Below are positions 25,818 through 37,757 of a stretch of 64,000 nt of DNA, in pieces. The notes below the pieces were generated by a model that saw only the letters and a list, made by a program, of their open reading frames with translations, had not been told where the DNA came from and ran no database searches. Numbering within the stretch: position 1 is the stretch's first letter; each line of letters starts with the position of its first letter. The translations under genes were made by a program, and so were the position numbers. Location: the NCBI GenBank assembly GCA_001600615.1, contig BCKK01000010.1, positions 127,632 through 191,631 on the forward strand, in the 5' to 3' direction. This stretch comes from Dioszegia crocea (lineage: Eukaryota > Basidiomycota > Tremellomycetes > Tremellales > Bulleribasidiaceae).

Positions 25818-27475
25818 CTAGTCCCTGAAGCCACCCTTCTTAGTCTTGCCGTCGTCCTTCTTTGGCCCCTGAATCCCCAGCCTCTCAAACCGGTCCGTCA
25901 ACCAGTCCCTCGCGACCTTCCCATCCCTCTCATACTCCTCAACACTGATTGGCTTCTCCGCGTGAGGGGTCACGCGCAGACCGTGCCTCAGACTGGGGTA
26001 CGCATCGAATGTCGCAGAGTGGTTGACCACCCGGTTATCCCAGATTGCCACGTCTCCAGCCTTCCATTGCCACTTGACCGTCGCGTCCGTCTGTTGAGCG
26101 AAGCAGTCTTTTAGGAAGGCGAGAGTGTTGTCGGATTCGGCTTTGGGGACGCCGACGAGACGGGTGACAAAGCCGGGATTGACAAAGACGGCTTTGAGAC
26201 CAGTGACGGGGTGGACGCGGACGACAGGGTGGATGGTCTCGATGGGTTCGCGGCGGGGGATGGTTTGAGTTGTGGAGCGCGATGCAGCCTGGTTGAAGCC
26301 AGTGTGGAGAGCAGATATGGACTCGAGGTATTTCTGGTAGGCCGGGGAGAGCGAGGAATAGACGGCATATCTGACAGTCAGCCGTGGGCTAAGTACTCAG
26401 GCATGATGGCTTCGGCACTTACCCAGATGACCAGAGGGTGTCATTGCCGACTTCAGGCGTAACTAGTAGGCGCAAAATGGTAGCTCCTGGCGGCTGGATC
26501 TCGTATGTCACGTCCGAGTGGAATAGCTCAGCGCGGGAAAAGGCGAACATGTCTGGGCGAGAGTTGCGGTCGGAGTATACCACTGGAATGTCAGTTACAA
26601 AAGTAAGCCCGTTCCAGGGAGACACTCACCGACTACATCGTCCAAGTCAGGCCGTCTGGGCACAGCGTACGTAGCGTGCTTGTGCAGAGGGCCGAAGTGC
26701 GCTCCGAGATCACGCTGTGATTCGATGGTCATATCACCTTGTCCTCGGAAGAACACCACGCCCTTCTGGGCCACGAGGAGGGCACTATTAGGTCAGCGTG
26801 TCTTTCGGAATACCTATGCACGCAGCGAAGAAGTTCAACTCACAGATCATCCTTCTCATCATCATTCAGCTCTCCTAGCTTGACATTCTCGCCCTCAATT
26901 ACCGTCCCCACACAGATACCCAACTCTCTAATCGTACCACCTCGGCTCTCGACGAATCTGCGAAGACGAGCGCAGTTGGGATCTGCGAAGTGACCGCGGT
27001 CTGTGATGTCGAACATGGGTAGAGCAGGATCAGGTTGGGTACGCTTGGGGTTGTGAGCTAAGGTTGGTCAGCTTTGAACCCTGCGTGAGTGGTCGCGTGA
27101 CAGGGTAGGTGTACAGTGGCAGTGTGATGCTAGGCGGAATCGCTCGAGAACTTACGCAGAAGCTCCTTGAAAGGGTAGTCCTGGTCGATATCACCCATCA
27201 CCTCGCCCTAGACCATCAGCGATGAATTCAACTCGGACTTGGAAATATCCACAGATCGATCACGCGACCAGCGACAAAACATCACTCACAACATAGTTGA
27301 ATGGGTCGACCAAGTTTGCTGCCTTCTCAGCAGGTGCAGCTGTAGCAGTACCATTTCCAGCTCCGTTCTCGTGCACTTTGGCTTGACCATTGGCGGGGGC
27401 AGAACCATTGAGCCTGATCTTGCCAATGGCCGCTGTGAGCGCGTGGGCAGGTGCAGTCTCTGTGATGACTGCCAT
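25818..27475 (-). CDS. TauD/TfdA-family Fe(II)/2-oxoglutarate dioxygenase
   Basis: Oxygenase that uses 2-oxoglutarate and Fe(II); fungal members include the sulfonate/taurine dioxygenases (Jlp1-like). The N-terminus is Ala/Gly-rich (MAVITETAPAHALTAAIG...). Conserved blocks are FDITDRGHFADP, GVVFFRGQGDMTIESQRDLG, the metal-binding H-x-D in AELFHSDVTYEIQPPG, TLWSSGYAVY, and the distal His and Arg in VAIWDNRVVNHSATFD...HGLRVT. The C-terminus is Lys/Gly-rich. About six exons with standard introns. The metal triad looks complete, so the enzyme should be active. The substrate is unknown. It shares a 1.05-kb divergent promoter with the PHD-finger gene, in which a perfect palindrome occurs. Confidence 0.9.
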
Positions 27476-28238
27476 TTCTGGGCTGTTTTGGCTGTCTTTT
27501 CTCTGTGAGTTACAGTGTCTGTTCTGCCGGAGTTTTCCGAGTACGGGAATGAATCCTATAAGGGCAAGTTATATGTAGAATAGGATGTGTGATAGCGACA
27601 GACAATGAAGCAGTCGCCCTCATGGCATGCTTTTTGGCATTGCCAACACACATTCCCCTTTCACGGCATGGACTTACGGCATCATTGTTTCAGGCCCCGG
27701 CTACCCCTGATTATACTCCCGCTAGTCCCCGCCGAGCTCCGCCGAAGCCCGGCCCGGCCCAAATCTGAAACATCTCAAGTCGCCACATCGGGATTATCCG
27801 ATAATGCCGCTCCGCCACTCATGATATTTGTTGAATTGCTTCAGATGGCTCTTTTCTACATATCTCTCGTTGGTTTTGGCAAGCGCCTCGCTTACTACAG
27901 TGGCGGGAACGCCTGCATCGACGAGGGAGAGCGAACTCTCTCTTTAATTAGCAGATATTGCCCACGTATCTCCCGTTCGTTGGAATTATGGGCGGATGGG
28001 TCGAAGTTGGGCAGACATACGCGCGTGATGGTGGATGCAGTACTATTATACACGCAGGTCATTGCATCTGTCAAGAGCTTGAAGGCCGTGCCGTCTCCTC
28101 GATCCATTCTATCGGGCTCACCAGGCTTGTCCTTGAGCGCTCTGAGCTTCCATGCCCATCTGCAAATCTGCCAACCGCCACACAGCGGCCTTTCTGAAAC
28201 CCGGAATTCCTTCAAATGGCCGTAAAATCGGCAGGTGT

Positions 28239-28260
28239 CCGAGTGTGGCGCCACACTCGG
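28239..28260. promoter_or_regulatory. Perfect 22-bp palindrome
   Basis: Two head-to-head copies of CCGAGTGTGGC with no spacer; the bases just outside do not extend the symmetry. It lies 262 bp upstream of the Rco1-like start and about 760 bp upstream of the dioxygenase start. Such symmetry is typical of a binding site for a dimeric regulator. No regulator is identified. Confidence 0.6.
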
Positions 28261-28408
28261 TCTCGAGTGCACGTCTCAGCTGTTCGCTCCGCCTAACTTG
28301 TCATACGTCTCACCCTTTGTCATTCACACTTCATCCCATTCCCTAGCATCTGAACGCCAGCCATCCAACTCCCAGTCCTCCTGCTATCCCATACATAGCT
28401 TATAGGTA

Positions 28409-28436
28409 TCGTGCGAGCGTTGTAGGCCTCGCACGA
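28409..28436. repeat. Inverted repeat, 9-bp arms, 10-nt loop
   Basis: TCGTGCGAG and its reverse complement CTCGCACGA are separated by CGTTGTAGGC, 86 nt before the ATG of the Rco1-like gene. If it lies in the 5' leader it could form an RNA hairpin; otherwise it may be a dimeric operator. Confidence 0.5.
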
Positions 28437-28521
28437 AGCGGACAATCGTCCAGGATCACAAACGCCACACACCCCTTTCGCCGCCGCCCGGCGCGCATCT
28501 ACTTGCGTCGTCTTCCCACAC

Positions 28522-31500
28522 ATGTCCTCCGATCCACCTCCCGCCACTATGGGCGGCTCGCCACCTCCTTCCCAACCCTCATCCATCCCTGAGGCTGCTT
28601 CGACCACCCAGGCTGCATCCACATCTCGACCCTTACCATCTCGCGGCGCGGACGGTTATTACCGACTCCCTTCCACCGCCAGTGTACCAAATCCTGCATC
28701 CTACTTCACGCCTAAACCTCACATCTCGCCGCCCACTGCCCCTGCCCAATCTATGGTCCCCACTCCGTCCCGTTCTGGTGATAGAACAGCACCACCGCAC
28801 TCTTCCTCTCGCAGCCATAACCACACCGGGCCCGCCCGAACCAATGGCGACCGAGAAGCTGGCGCCACTTTCAATCCCGTAACGTCACACCGACCTCATT
28901 CATCCGGCACCATGCAACCGTCCAATGGCTTCATGGCCGACATGGCTAATGGGCAGTGGTCGAGCAACCACGCACGACGCAGTAGCCACAAGTCACCTTC
29001 TCGAAAGGAGTCCGGGCAGGGTGGGATGCATAGTGGCGGTAAGGGTGGCGCGCGTCCAAGGTGAGTGTGGCACATTTCACCTACCCATCTCTTCACTGTT
29101 ACGCTTCTACCCTGTCTACATGTAACATGTCTACTGTCAGCACGCAGGCGTCAGAGCTGTCTGAGATGCGCCTATCATTCCATCCAAGTTTCGTTGATAT
29201 GCATGCATGCGATCGACTGACACAACAGCACTTACAGCTCAACAACCCCGAATATATCCCCACCTCACCCTGGTCCCGCCGCCACTTGGATGCCCACCCA
29301 ACCTGCCATTCCCCTAGAGAGGTCAACTCGGGCATATCGCGCTGGCGGGTCCTCCCGGTCGAGACAGAATTCCTCCACCGTCCGACCCCCGCCTTTAGAC
29401 CCATACCACTCCATCATCCACCATTACCCTCCCCCTCGCGAGCATGGCCAAGAGCGCTACCCTCCAAATGGTCGAGGCTTCGTCCCCGGCCCCGAAGTCG
29501 CGGCGGGCAGCAGCGGCGGTATCGGACCACACGCCCGATATCGATCACCTCCTCATCGTTCAGCCCCCTATCCCCAGTCCCGAGCCTATCAACCACCATC
29601 ACCACCTCCTCAAGTCAGGCCTCGGACCAACGCAGATGCCGGCCCCAGTCGACCCAACCATAGTGCTCCTGAGCGCTCGTTGGGGACCTATGAGCCTCAA
29701 ATCAGGCCACGGCACAATGCTGAGGCCGGTCCCAGTAGGCCCAGCCATAGTGCGCCCGATCGCCTAGCGGTGGAATATGAGGGGGACGTCATGATGCGTG
29801 ATGCTGCCGAGCGCTTGACACTGGAGCAGCGCCGAAGTCTGAGGGGACGTGCGTCTCGATCGGGTCTCAGGGCGGATGGCGGCGAGGTCGTTGGTGGTGG
29901 TTCGGAGATGAGTGTGATTGCGGGTGTCAGTGCGTCTGGCCGTGGAGTCAAGATTGGGAGCTCGGTGAAGATTGGGAAGGGTCCAGGCGGTGTACAGAGG
30001 AAGAAGATAAAGGGGGATGTCAATTCGGTGGGTTTGCTATGGCTGGATATTTCCAGTATTCTATCTTCGGGGCTCATGCTGACGTCTCAGAATAATCAAG
30101 ACTTCTGCTCATCATGTCGCGGTGTGGGCCGATTCTTATGCTGTGACGGCTGTCCACGGTCTTTCCACTTCATGTGCCTCGAGCCGCCACTGCGAGTCGA
30201 CGAGCTTCCCGATGAAGACGCTTGGTACTGCAAAAAGTGTAGAGATGACATTGTGAGTATGGTCAATTTACGCCGGCTATGCAGTTCAAGCTGACATTCT
30301 TAGGCGAACGAGGACGGCCCTCATGCCCAGCGTAGCGCTCCATCTCCGGCTCCTGTCCCAGCACCCACAACCGCTGCCGCGGCGATCTCTGCCCAAGCGG
30401 CCAAACTCCTTCTGCGACCCATCCCCCAGACATTCCGAATGCTCGTCAGAAAGGTAGATGAGGAGAATCCGACTCAGTTTCGCCTACCGACCGACGTCCG
30501 AACCTACTTTGCTGGTGTGACACAAGACACTGCAGACAACTACGTCGAAGAGGTTGAGACTCGGAGATCGGAGTGAGTTTCATCCGGCCTACTTGATCTG
30601 GCCATAGCTGACTAAGCCAGGCGAAGAGGCCATACAGAATATCGCGATCACCACGCCAAGGAGACCAAGGGCGTTCGCCATGTCGCCTGTTATGTCTGCA
30701 ATGGCTCTTCCGTCCCTAACAAGACTCTGGCTACGGACCCCGAACCCGCCTGGCGCCAGATTGTCAGCTGCGACTACTGCGCTCTGCACTGGCATCTTGA
30801 TTGTCTCAACCCGCCGCTGGCAATCGTGCCAAATGCTTCAGGCAGTAAAAAGTGGATGTGCCCTAATCACGCTGAGCAAGTTATGGTGAGTTCATCTTCT
30901 CGTAACTAGCGTTCGGAGTTCATTCAACGCTGAACTGACCCAACAGCCACGACGACGGACAGTCCGAGCAGGTGTCGATACTGTGAATGTCACCCACCTC
31001 AGCACTCCAAACAATGGCAATATTGATGTTATCCCGGAACGTCGTCGGCCACGACTCGATATCGAAGACATCTTGGTCAATAAGCGGAAATATCGAGTAC
31101 CAGAGAATATTATCCAGCTAGACTTCTTCGACAAGGTCAAAGGGTAAGCCTAGTTCATTTCGAGTTAAAGAGCTTAGCTGATGGTCTGTAGACGGACGAG
31201 GCCACCACCACCCGTACAACGAAGGAGATCGGACTCCGAGTCTAGCCTGACTAGTCTTGCCGATATCAGCGGAACTGTGAGTAGCCATGCTATCAGATCT
31301 GAGTAACGATGTTGACGCATATACAGACCGATCAGCTTGATATCGATGCTGCGAACCTCATCATGGGCTTATCCAGTTCGACATCGGGACCCAATAATCG
31401 TGCTGTACCACCTACCGTCGACGGGCTCGATACAGCTCGGCCCAAAGTATCAGCTGCTACAACTCGAAAGAGGACGAAGACTGTCCCTCTTCGATCCGCC

Positions 31501-32601
31501 CCTAAGACGTCTGGTGCCGGCCCTACCCAAGACTCATCGATGGACGACAAGGACAATGATCGTAATGCGATCGCTGGACCATCTTCGGCCCGCGCCCCAG
31601 CTATCGCAGGTCGGTCCTCGCTACTCCCTCCTCGCCCTTCCAAATTGCCGGCCCCCACCTCTAACGCTCCCTCCGATTCCGAAGTCGAACCAGGTCGTCC
31701 TCGTGCGCAAAAACGTGCCAAGCGGGCTCCCGTCCCCGCAACAGACTTCCCAGAGTATTACGACACCGGTCCCTTACTCCCGCCTCTGAAAAAGACCCCA
31801 ACACGGCCTCGAGCCTCCGCGCCAAGCGCCGGAAAAGGCAAGGGCAAGAGCAAAGAGGTCGAGCCGCCTGTCGCCTCGGGTTCGGGGTCGGGTTTGGGCA
31901 GATCCAAGGTTGCCAAATCAGCCCCGCCTGTGTCGAATGAAGGCGAGGAGGAGATAGACGAGCTGGACTCGGGGGCGGAACCCGATTCGGACGCCGAATC
32001 ACAATTTGGTGGCTGGTCGACTAAGCCTCCGAAGACATTGCCTCAAAGGCCTTCGGCTGTCCCGGAGAAGACGGCTCGAAAGCCTAGGGGATCGAGCCAA
32101 GCGGCAAAGAAATCCGGTAGCGAGAAGGTGCCGCCTGGGCTCCCTGAGCCCGCGTCTGTAGCTGTCGCAACAGGTACAGCTGGCCCCAGTACGGGTCCAG
32201 GTACGAGTGCTGGAGTCGTCACCGCTACGGGATCAAGTCTGGCGTTAGCACAGACGCCAGCTTTGGCACAGACGCCAGGCGTACCATTTGATACACCTCG
32301 GATCAAGTTGGACGTGGCCAAGGCTATGGCGCAAGCGGCCCGGGCGGCAGGGGCGGCAGGTGGGGGTGGACGTGGAGGTACAGGTGGGGGTGGGAGTGGA
32401 GATGGGGGTGGCCGTGGAGGTGGAGGTGGCGATGGTGATGGTGCAAGACCAAGTGGCGATGGTGGTGGTGCGAGTGGGGGTGGGAGTGGGAGTGGGAGCG
32501 GCAGCGGCAGCGGCAGCGGTGATGCGAGTCGACGGGGCAGTGTAGATGGAGATGAGAGTGAGAGTGAGAATGGTGGCGGGAAAGCAACAGAGAAGAAGTA
32601 A
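28522..32601 (+). CDS. RCO1: Double-PHD-finger chromatin protein, Rco1-like (Rpd3S complex)
   Basis: About 1,200 residues over roughly eight exons. The first 450 residues are Pro/Ser-rich and disordered. The first PHD finger reads NNQDFCSSCRGVGRFLCCDG, then CPRSFHFMCLEPP and WYCKKCRDDI. This matches Rco1/Cph-type fingers, which read histone H3 tails in the Rpd3S deacetylase that restrains transcription inside genes. A linker resembling a Sin3/Eaf3-contact region (LLLRPIPQTFRMLV...) precedes a second, atypical PHD (YVCNGSSVPNKT..., then CDYCALHWHLDCLNPPL and KKWMCPNH). The C-terminus is charged and ends in a Gly/Ser repeat tract. The order of two different PHD fingers is the main evidence for Rco1 rather than another PHD protein. 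Confidence 0.85.
29610..29765 (+). repeat. Two-unit tandem repeat inside the Rco1-like gene
   Basis: Two degenerate copies of about 78 bp encode RPRTNADAGPSRPNHSAPER and RPRHNAEAGPSRPSHSAPDR, separated by a few residues. They lie in the disordered N-terminal half. This is a local duplication that has kept its reading frame. Confidence 0.7.
32340..32530 (+). repeat. GGN/AGT-rich simple repeat coding a Gly/Ser tail
   Basis: A GGTGGGGGTGG- and GGGAGT/GGCAGC-rich tract encodes the Gly- and Ser-Gly-rich C-terminus of the Rco1-like protein. Copy number is likely variable. The antisense frames here are Pro- or His-rich shadows. Confidence 0.75.
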
Positions 32602-33239
32602 AGCGTGATGGGTGGAGTGTCTACTTTGAACACAAGTATAAGTACAAGCAGAAGGTAGTGTGTAATAGGATTGCTAGTTGTATTGTCGAATACTTGTATG
32701 AGTACGTGCCGAAGTTTACTTGTTCTTCTGTTCTTCAGAGGCTAGGAATAATGCGCGGTGCCCGGTAACATGAGTGGTCCTCATATACGACTAACTTTGT
32801 ACTGACGATGCTCTACCTCGGTAAAGGACTGCGATCACTCAGAGACTAAAGCTACAGGTGGACATCGTGCGCAAGTGTAGCTTGTCAGCGTCGTATAAGA
32901 CCAATCTAAATACGGGCTTCGCTGTCATGATCGGCAATCGACGAGCAGTCAGTAGCATATTTACAGTTGACTGCGGATTCTTTCCACTTTCTAGGAGTCA
33001 GTGGCCTTAGTCGCGTCTCATGACCGACATCGGCTCTAATCGAGCGCTACCCGCTACTGCGTTGAGTCCTTGATTTATTCTCGAGTGTAAATCGATACCG
33101 ACACCCAGCGCCAACACATTTGCATTGTTGCAACTGCACAAGCTGGCGTAAAGTCTACCAAATCTATGGATCGCGAATGAGATACTTCCCTTCCAGCTGC
33201 AGATCACGATTTCCTCCCCGAAGATCATCGTCAAACCAA
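32602..33239. other. 638-bp convergent intergenic interval
   Basis: 3' flanks of the Rco1-like gene and the mitochondrial carrier. AT-rich short motifs around CTTGTAT recur near 32630-32700, possibly polyadenylation context. No gene is seen. Confidence 0.45.
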
Positions 33240-34656
33240 TCATGCTAAAGCCCTCATGGCCAACTCGAAAGCCACGAAAGTTGCGCCATTGGCAAAGGGT
33301 GATCTAAACAATTAGCACAGAGCTCTCTTACCGAAATAGATGTCAGAGAGCAGTACGTACCGGATAAGAGTAGGAGCTAAACCACCTGTGAACCCCCTCC
33401 AGCCTTGTTTACGCCAGGTCTGGGCGGCACAATCAATCATGCCCTTGTATTGCCGTTTGACGGGGTCGAGGGAGTCTGTCTGTAATTTTGATTTAATCAC
33501 GTCGACGGGGTAGATACTGTAGGATGAGCACATGCCCAATGAATAGAGAAAGAGAGAGGGTAGCGCCGCATCATACTCCGTTTGGAAGCAGGTGTTGGCT
33601 GAGTAGTACAACAAAGTCGCCAGAAGAGGGAGAAGTACTGACCTGGCCCATAGAGCGTAACCAGCTGCTGCTCCGAAAGTCACTGCCCACAATGGCGAGA
33701 TATCTTCCCTCTTCACGCCGTTGACTCGGATATGCCGCTGTACGAGGTACTCGTATGCCATGAAGTATGATCTGTATCATCAGTACGAGTCACAGCGTAT
33801 CGCAGGATCCCCCTTGAGGTTTGGACGAGTCAGAACAGTTACAACGCCGAATCCGATATGACTCACCCATATCCAACACCGTCTCGCCACATAGTAGCTA
33901 CCTGACCCTTGAATATCCCAGCTATTCCATTCTGTCGATATAGCTTGACACAGCAATCGAGCGGGCCGGCGTACATCTTCGGGGTGGTTTCGGGTTGTGT
34001 CTGAAGTCCTACCGAATCAGCCTTTTGATTTCTTCGTTCAGCGTGCCAGCCGAGTATATCCATTCCGTTCACCCTGCAAGTCCACAGATAGACTCACGTA
34101 TTCTGATGTGCTCAACAGGGTTCGCAACCACCGTATTGGCAACTCCGGCAAAAGCGCCCGACAGCCACAGCTGGCTTAAGCCCAATTCTGCCCCAATAGG
34201 TTTCCGCCCGCTGAAGAAGCGTTTCGCTCGCTCGAGTGCGGCGAACTGGATAGAGACACAGGCTCCAATACCGAGTAGAGGCGTAAGAGTGCCCTACAGT
34301 GTCAGCTGAAATGCAAAGGCTCGTGACATTCAGGGCATAGCCTGAGACCGGCGCAAGTGATCAAATACACACCTTGTAGAAACCTCTTGCCCCGTCTGCT
34401 TTCAGTAGCTTGGCTGCGCAGTCGAGAGGGCTTGAGAAGACACCTGGCGGGGCAGTCTGAACTCGGACTTTGACAATATCGAAAGGCTACTTGTCAACAA
34501 CTCCTCTGCGGCAGAGGACCTTCAGCTGGAGGTGTGGCATACCTGACCGACCAGCACCTGTGCGATACCGCCAATACTCCCGCCTATCAGATCCTTTTGT
34601 GTCTGAGTGAGGCGGAGACCCGGAGTAGCGGGAGGAGGAGAGAGCAATTCAGACAT
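33240..34656 (-). CDS. Mitochondrial carrier family protein, Ymc1-like
   Basis: Inner-membrane solute carrier built of three repeats. It starts MSELLSPPPATPGLRLTQTQ and continues KDLIGGSIGGIAQVLVGQ. Carrier signatures are PFDIVKVRVQT in repeat 1, NPVEHIRI in repeat 2 and YPVDVIKSKLQTD in repeat 3 (intron ending ...cctacag just before it). The repeat-1/2 boundary RGFYKGTLTPLLGIGACVSI strongly resembles yeast Ymc1/Ymc2, tied to organic and amino acid transport. The protein ends GATFVAFELAMRALA. About 300 residues, seven or so exons. Substrate assignment is tentative; the carnitine/ornithine carrier subgroup is the alternative. It shares a 265-bp divergent promoter with the BolA gene. Confidence 0.88.
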
Positions 34657-34921
34657 CTCGCTGGGTGATTTTCGAAGCTTCTGGGATCTGGAAAAAGGTA
34701 CAGCCGCAGAGATCTTCGGTCAGTATCCTCCAGTAGCGAGGCCGTTTTCTTTCGATGCCGCGTGAGGGGATAGACGAGGTCTGATGGAAGTGACTGAAGG
34801 TAATCATCAGGTTCGAATTTTTCCGTTCCTGATTTCATGTTTCAGATCCCAGATCCCAGATCAGATAAGGATCAACCTGCTTTGTCACTCGCTTTATAAC
34901 TTCAACAATCGGCAGTATAAA

Positions 34922-35473
34922 ATGGACACTGATCCAGTCCAAGGAGCCACGACGAGTGAGAATGACGAGTCTGTCTTATTGAATGAGCAGCAAAATGGAG
35001 GTGGGGGATCAATCACGCAGCGTATTGAGCAGAAAGTCAGGGCTGGGATCAAGGTCGAACACTTTGTAAGTCTGCCTCTCGTATCTCCACCACTAGCTAT
35101 AGGAAGGGGAATGGGACCGCAGACTACCGTGTGCCAGGAAATGGGTGTGGGGAATTGAAGACGATGCTCATGTATTTAGGAAATCGTTGACACCTCTGGG
35201 AACTGCGGTTCATCCTTCGCCATCATCGTCGTATCACCCGATTTCGCTAAGAAACTTCCCCTGGCGCGGCATAAGATGGGTGAGTAGCCACTGTCTGTAT
35301 TCCCGCGCAAATTTGAATAAGCTGATGGAACAGTCAATCAACTGTTGACTCAAGAAATCGCCCAACTACATGCCTTTTCTCAGGTTCGTCTCTTTGTCTT
35401 TGGCTTCTCGTGATATCGCTGACTAGAGCAGAGATCGTTGACGCCGGAGCAATGGGCTAAAGAGAAGCGCTAA
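34922..35473 (+). CDS. BolA-family protein
   Basis: Small stress/iron-sulfur protein that partners monothiol glutaredoxins. Four exons give about 115 residues. The BolA fold is clear: RIEQKVRAGIKVEHFEIVDT, SGNCGSSFAIIVVSPDFAKK, LPLARHKMVNQLLTQEIAQL, then HAFSQ and the family ending SLTPEQW. The invariant His before the C-terminal helix (ARHKMVN) is present. The N-terminal about 30 residues (MDTDPVQGATTSEND...) are disordered and carry no obvious mitochondrial signal, so a cytosolic/nuclear BolA2 (Fra2)-type role is likelier than mitochondrial Bol1/Bol3. Confidence 0.92.
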
Positions 35474-35567
35474 GGATATCACCGGCTCTCACAAAATGTA
35501 AAAATGTAGCGATTAAGTTTTCGCGAACCATGGTCGTCCCGCAACAGGGGTAAGGTCTAACGAATCT

Positions 35568-37517
35568 TTACGAGCTACTGATTCCGCCGCCCTCTACCTT
35601 TCCTGCCAAGATCTGCTTCACCTCGGACGAGGGGAGTCTCTTCCGTAACATCCTTTTAAGGCCTAGACGGACCTGCCCATTCCCCAACCCCATCTCCCAC
35701 AATCTTAGCTTGACATCCTGACTCAGATCTATCCCATCCAGCCACGCCTCCGCTTCCTCATATTCCTTGACCAAAAGATAGGTGTGCACCATTGACAGTG
35801 CCTCATCGAGGCTGATCTCCCCGCGCCTATGGTGTTCATTCAGAAGACGCGCTTCGTAAATCTTCATGATCGTGGTACAGCGGGTTCGATCCGCCCGCAA
35901 GGGTCTGACGAAGCGAACGAGGTCGGGCCCTGTAGCAATGGAAAGTGATCCAGCCCAGTGATTTAAAAGGATAGTGAGGATGTGTCGACGGTCGTGCATT
36001 GACATGTCTCTGGAGGAAGTGAGAGAAAGGAGGGGAGTCGCGATTTGCAGAGTGGTCGATGGGTCTAGATGGGAGAGATTCCCCACGATGTCGAGGAGGA
36101 TCTCGGGGGATGTGGAGATGGATGCGAAGCGCAGGATGTTCCGAGCAGATAGAGGTGGACGACGATGAGACGGGAGTAAGAGCCAAATATCGATTGGGTA
36201 CGACTTTGGACGATCGGGTGGGTGGCCTAGGGGAGCGAACATGGCGTCTAACCATGCGTCGAAGAGTGGTCCAGGTATGGGTGGACCACCGTCCGTGGTA
36301 GCCATTCTAAGGAAGATCTTGGTACACCATTCCAGGCCCTGTGGATCCTGGGAACCTTCCGCTCCTCTGCAGACATCCATGACCAATTCCACCGCCTCCT
36401 TCACGTCCTCTGGCCGCCCATCTCCGTCAAGGATCAGATCGAGCAGCTGCTCCGCATGTTTTCTAGCCCTGAGCTCCATGCTCCAATGCAGGCAGCTCCG
36501 AATGACCGCTCCTAGAACGAGTATCTCCCGTCGCCGTGGATGCTCGCCTAGACCTCGAAGTAGAATACCGCGCGGCAGTTTGTCATTCTTGACTAGGGAA
36601 TGCAGCATGCCAAAGGCCGCTACTGGGTCGGTCCGGACGACCACCAGTACAAAGGACAAAAGAAGATAGCCCGTCTCTTTGTCGCCAGCCGGACAATGTA
36701 TCCGCAGATCATGCCATGCTGATATGAGAGCAGGGATATCCTGCTGAGCCTCCATCGCCCGAGTTATCAGGAGGTGGGCGCGATAGCTGAGGAAAGGGAT
36801 GGATCCGCGCCGGATTTGCCAGGCTATGATGGAGTAGATTGAGGCGATGAGGGAGGGTCTGAGATGGGTAGGTGTTGAGATATTTGTCGTGCGGTTGCGA
36901 TCGGGATGGAGACGGGATGTGGATTGAGCATCCAATTCGAGGAGATCTCGAAGGAGCCGAGGATCAGGATGCCGGAGCAGGAGGTCTGACACCAGCAGCT
37001 GATGCTGATTTGTAGCTTTCAGACGAGTATAGACGGTGTTAAGAAAGGGATGGATACACTGGAGGAAAGCAGTGTATGTGGGTCGGGATCGGAGAGCAAG
37101 GAATGCCAGGGCTGGATCGAATGTTGCCGTCCAGTCATCCTGCTGTTTGGCCTTTCCATTCCCGCTTTGAGCCCGATCCTGTCCAGTCGGAGGTGGAAGA
37201 AGGAGGGAATGAAATAGCTCATCGTCCGTCGCGAATGCCAGGGCGGATGTAGCTGGATCTGGGCGGTCAAACCAGAACGGGTGATCGAGCGTGAATCGCG
37301 ACGATGTAGCCGTCGATTGTGATGGGCCGGATTTCCGGATAGAGGACAAAGATGGATTAGAGATGGAGTGGGATGCAGATGGGAGGACGGGGAAGCCGGT
37401 GAAGATGGATCTATGAGGGAGCTGAGTCCGTAGATGTGACAGGGTGCTTCGACATCTGCGACGAGGGTCAGATCAGTGGCGATGTGGCGGATGATTCCAA
37501 TTTGCTTACTTTGACAT
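35568..37517 (-). CDS. Helical-repeat protein, probably mitochondrial
   Basis: About 631 residues from two exons. A coding exon of only 8 nt (ATGTCAAA, 37517-37510), a 54-nt intron (37509-37456, CTGAC branch site) and one long exon join in frame. The N-terminus MSKCRSTLSHLRTQLPHRSI is basic, hydroxylated and free of acidic residues, as in a mitochondrial presequence. The body is alpha-helical with degenerate repeats (ALISAWHDLRIHCPAGDKET, VKEAVELVMDVCRGAE, EALSMVHTYLLVKEYEEAEA), reminiscent of PPR/TPR organellar RNA factors. I do not recognise a named family. It is divergent from the Slx9-like gene across 240 bp. Confidence 0.75.
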
Positions 37518-37757
37518 GTTCTGCAGCAAACCCAGCACTTTCCGATGCTTTGCGAGATCTCTAAGGATCGCTGTGAGCTCTCCACTGGGCCTCCGAACAG
37601 TGAAATTGAGGTTTGGATCGAAAAAAAGGTGAAGGTCAACTGAGAGTTGTCCAAAGTTTCATCTCATCGGCTCGGTCCGAACATCAGCGAAAATTTGTCT
37701 CATGCCTCTATACCTGCAGGATTGCACTTGAGTACTAATCTTACTGATCTCGCGGAT

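Larger units (their letters stand above)
27476..28521. promoter_or_regulatory. 1.05-kb divergent promoter region, dioxygenase / Rco1-like gene
   Basis: Contains a perfect 22-bp palindrome (28239-28260) and a second inverted repeat with 9-bp arms (28409-28436). Plus-strand and minus-strand open frames overlap each other here (27605-28225 and 27895-28272), but neither shows a recognisable domain or supported splice structure, so I treat them as chance. Confidence 0.5.

Noticed and set aside
27605..28225. Plus-strand frame of 206 codons in the dioxygenase / Rco1-like promoter
   Set aside because: No family resemblance, overlapped by an equally open antisense frame, and compositionally unlike neighbouring genes.
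32043..32633. Minus-strand Pro-rich frame of 196 codons
   Set aside because: Antisense reading of the Gly/Ser repeat in the Rco1-like gene.
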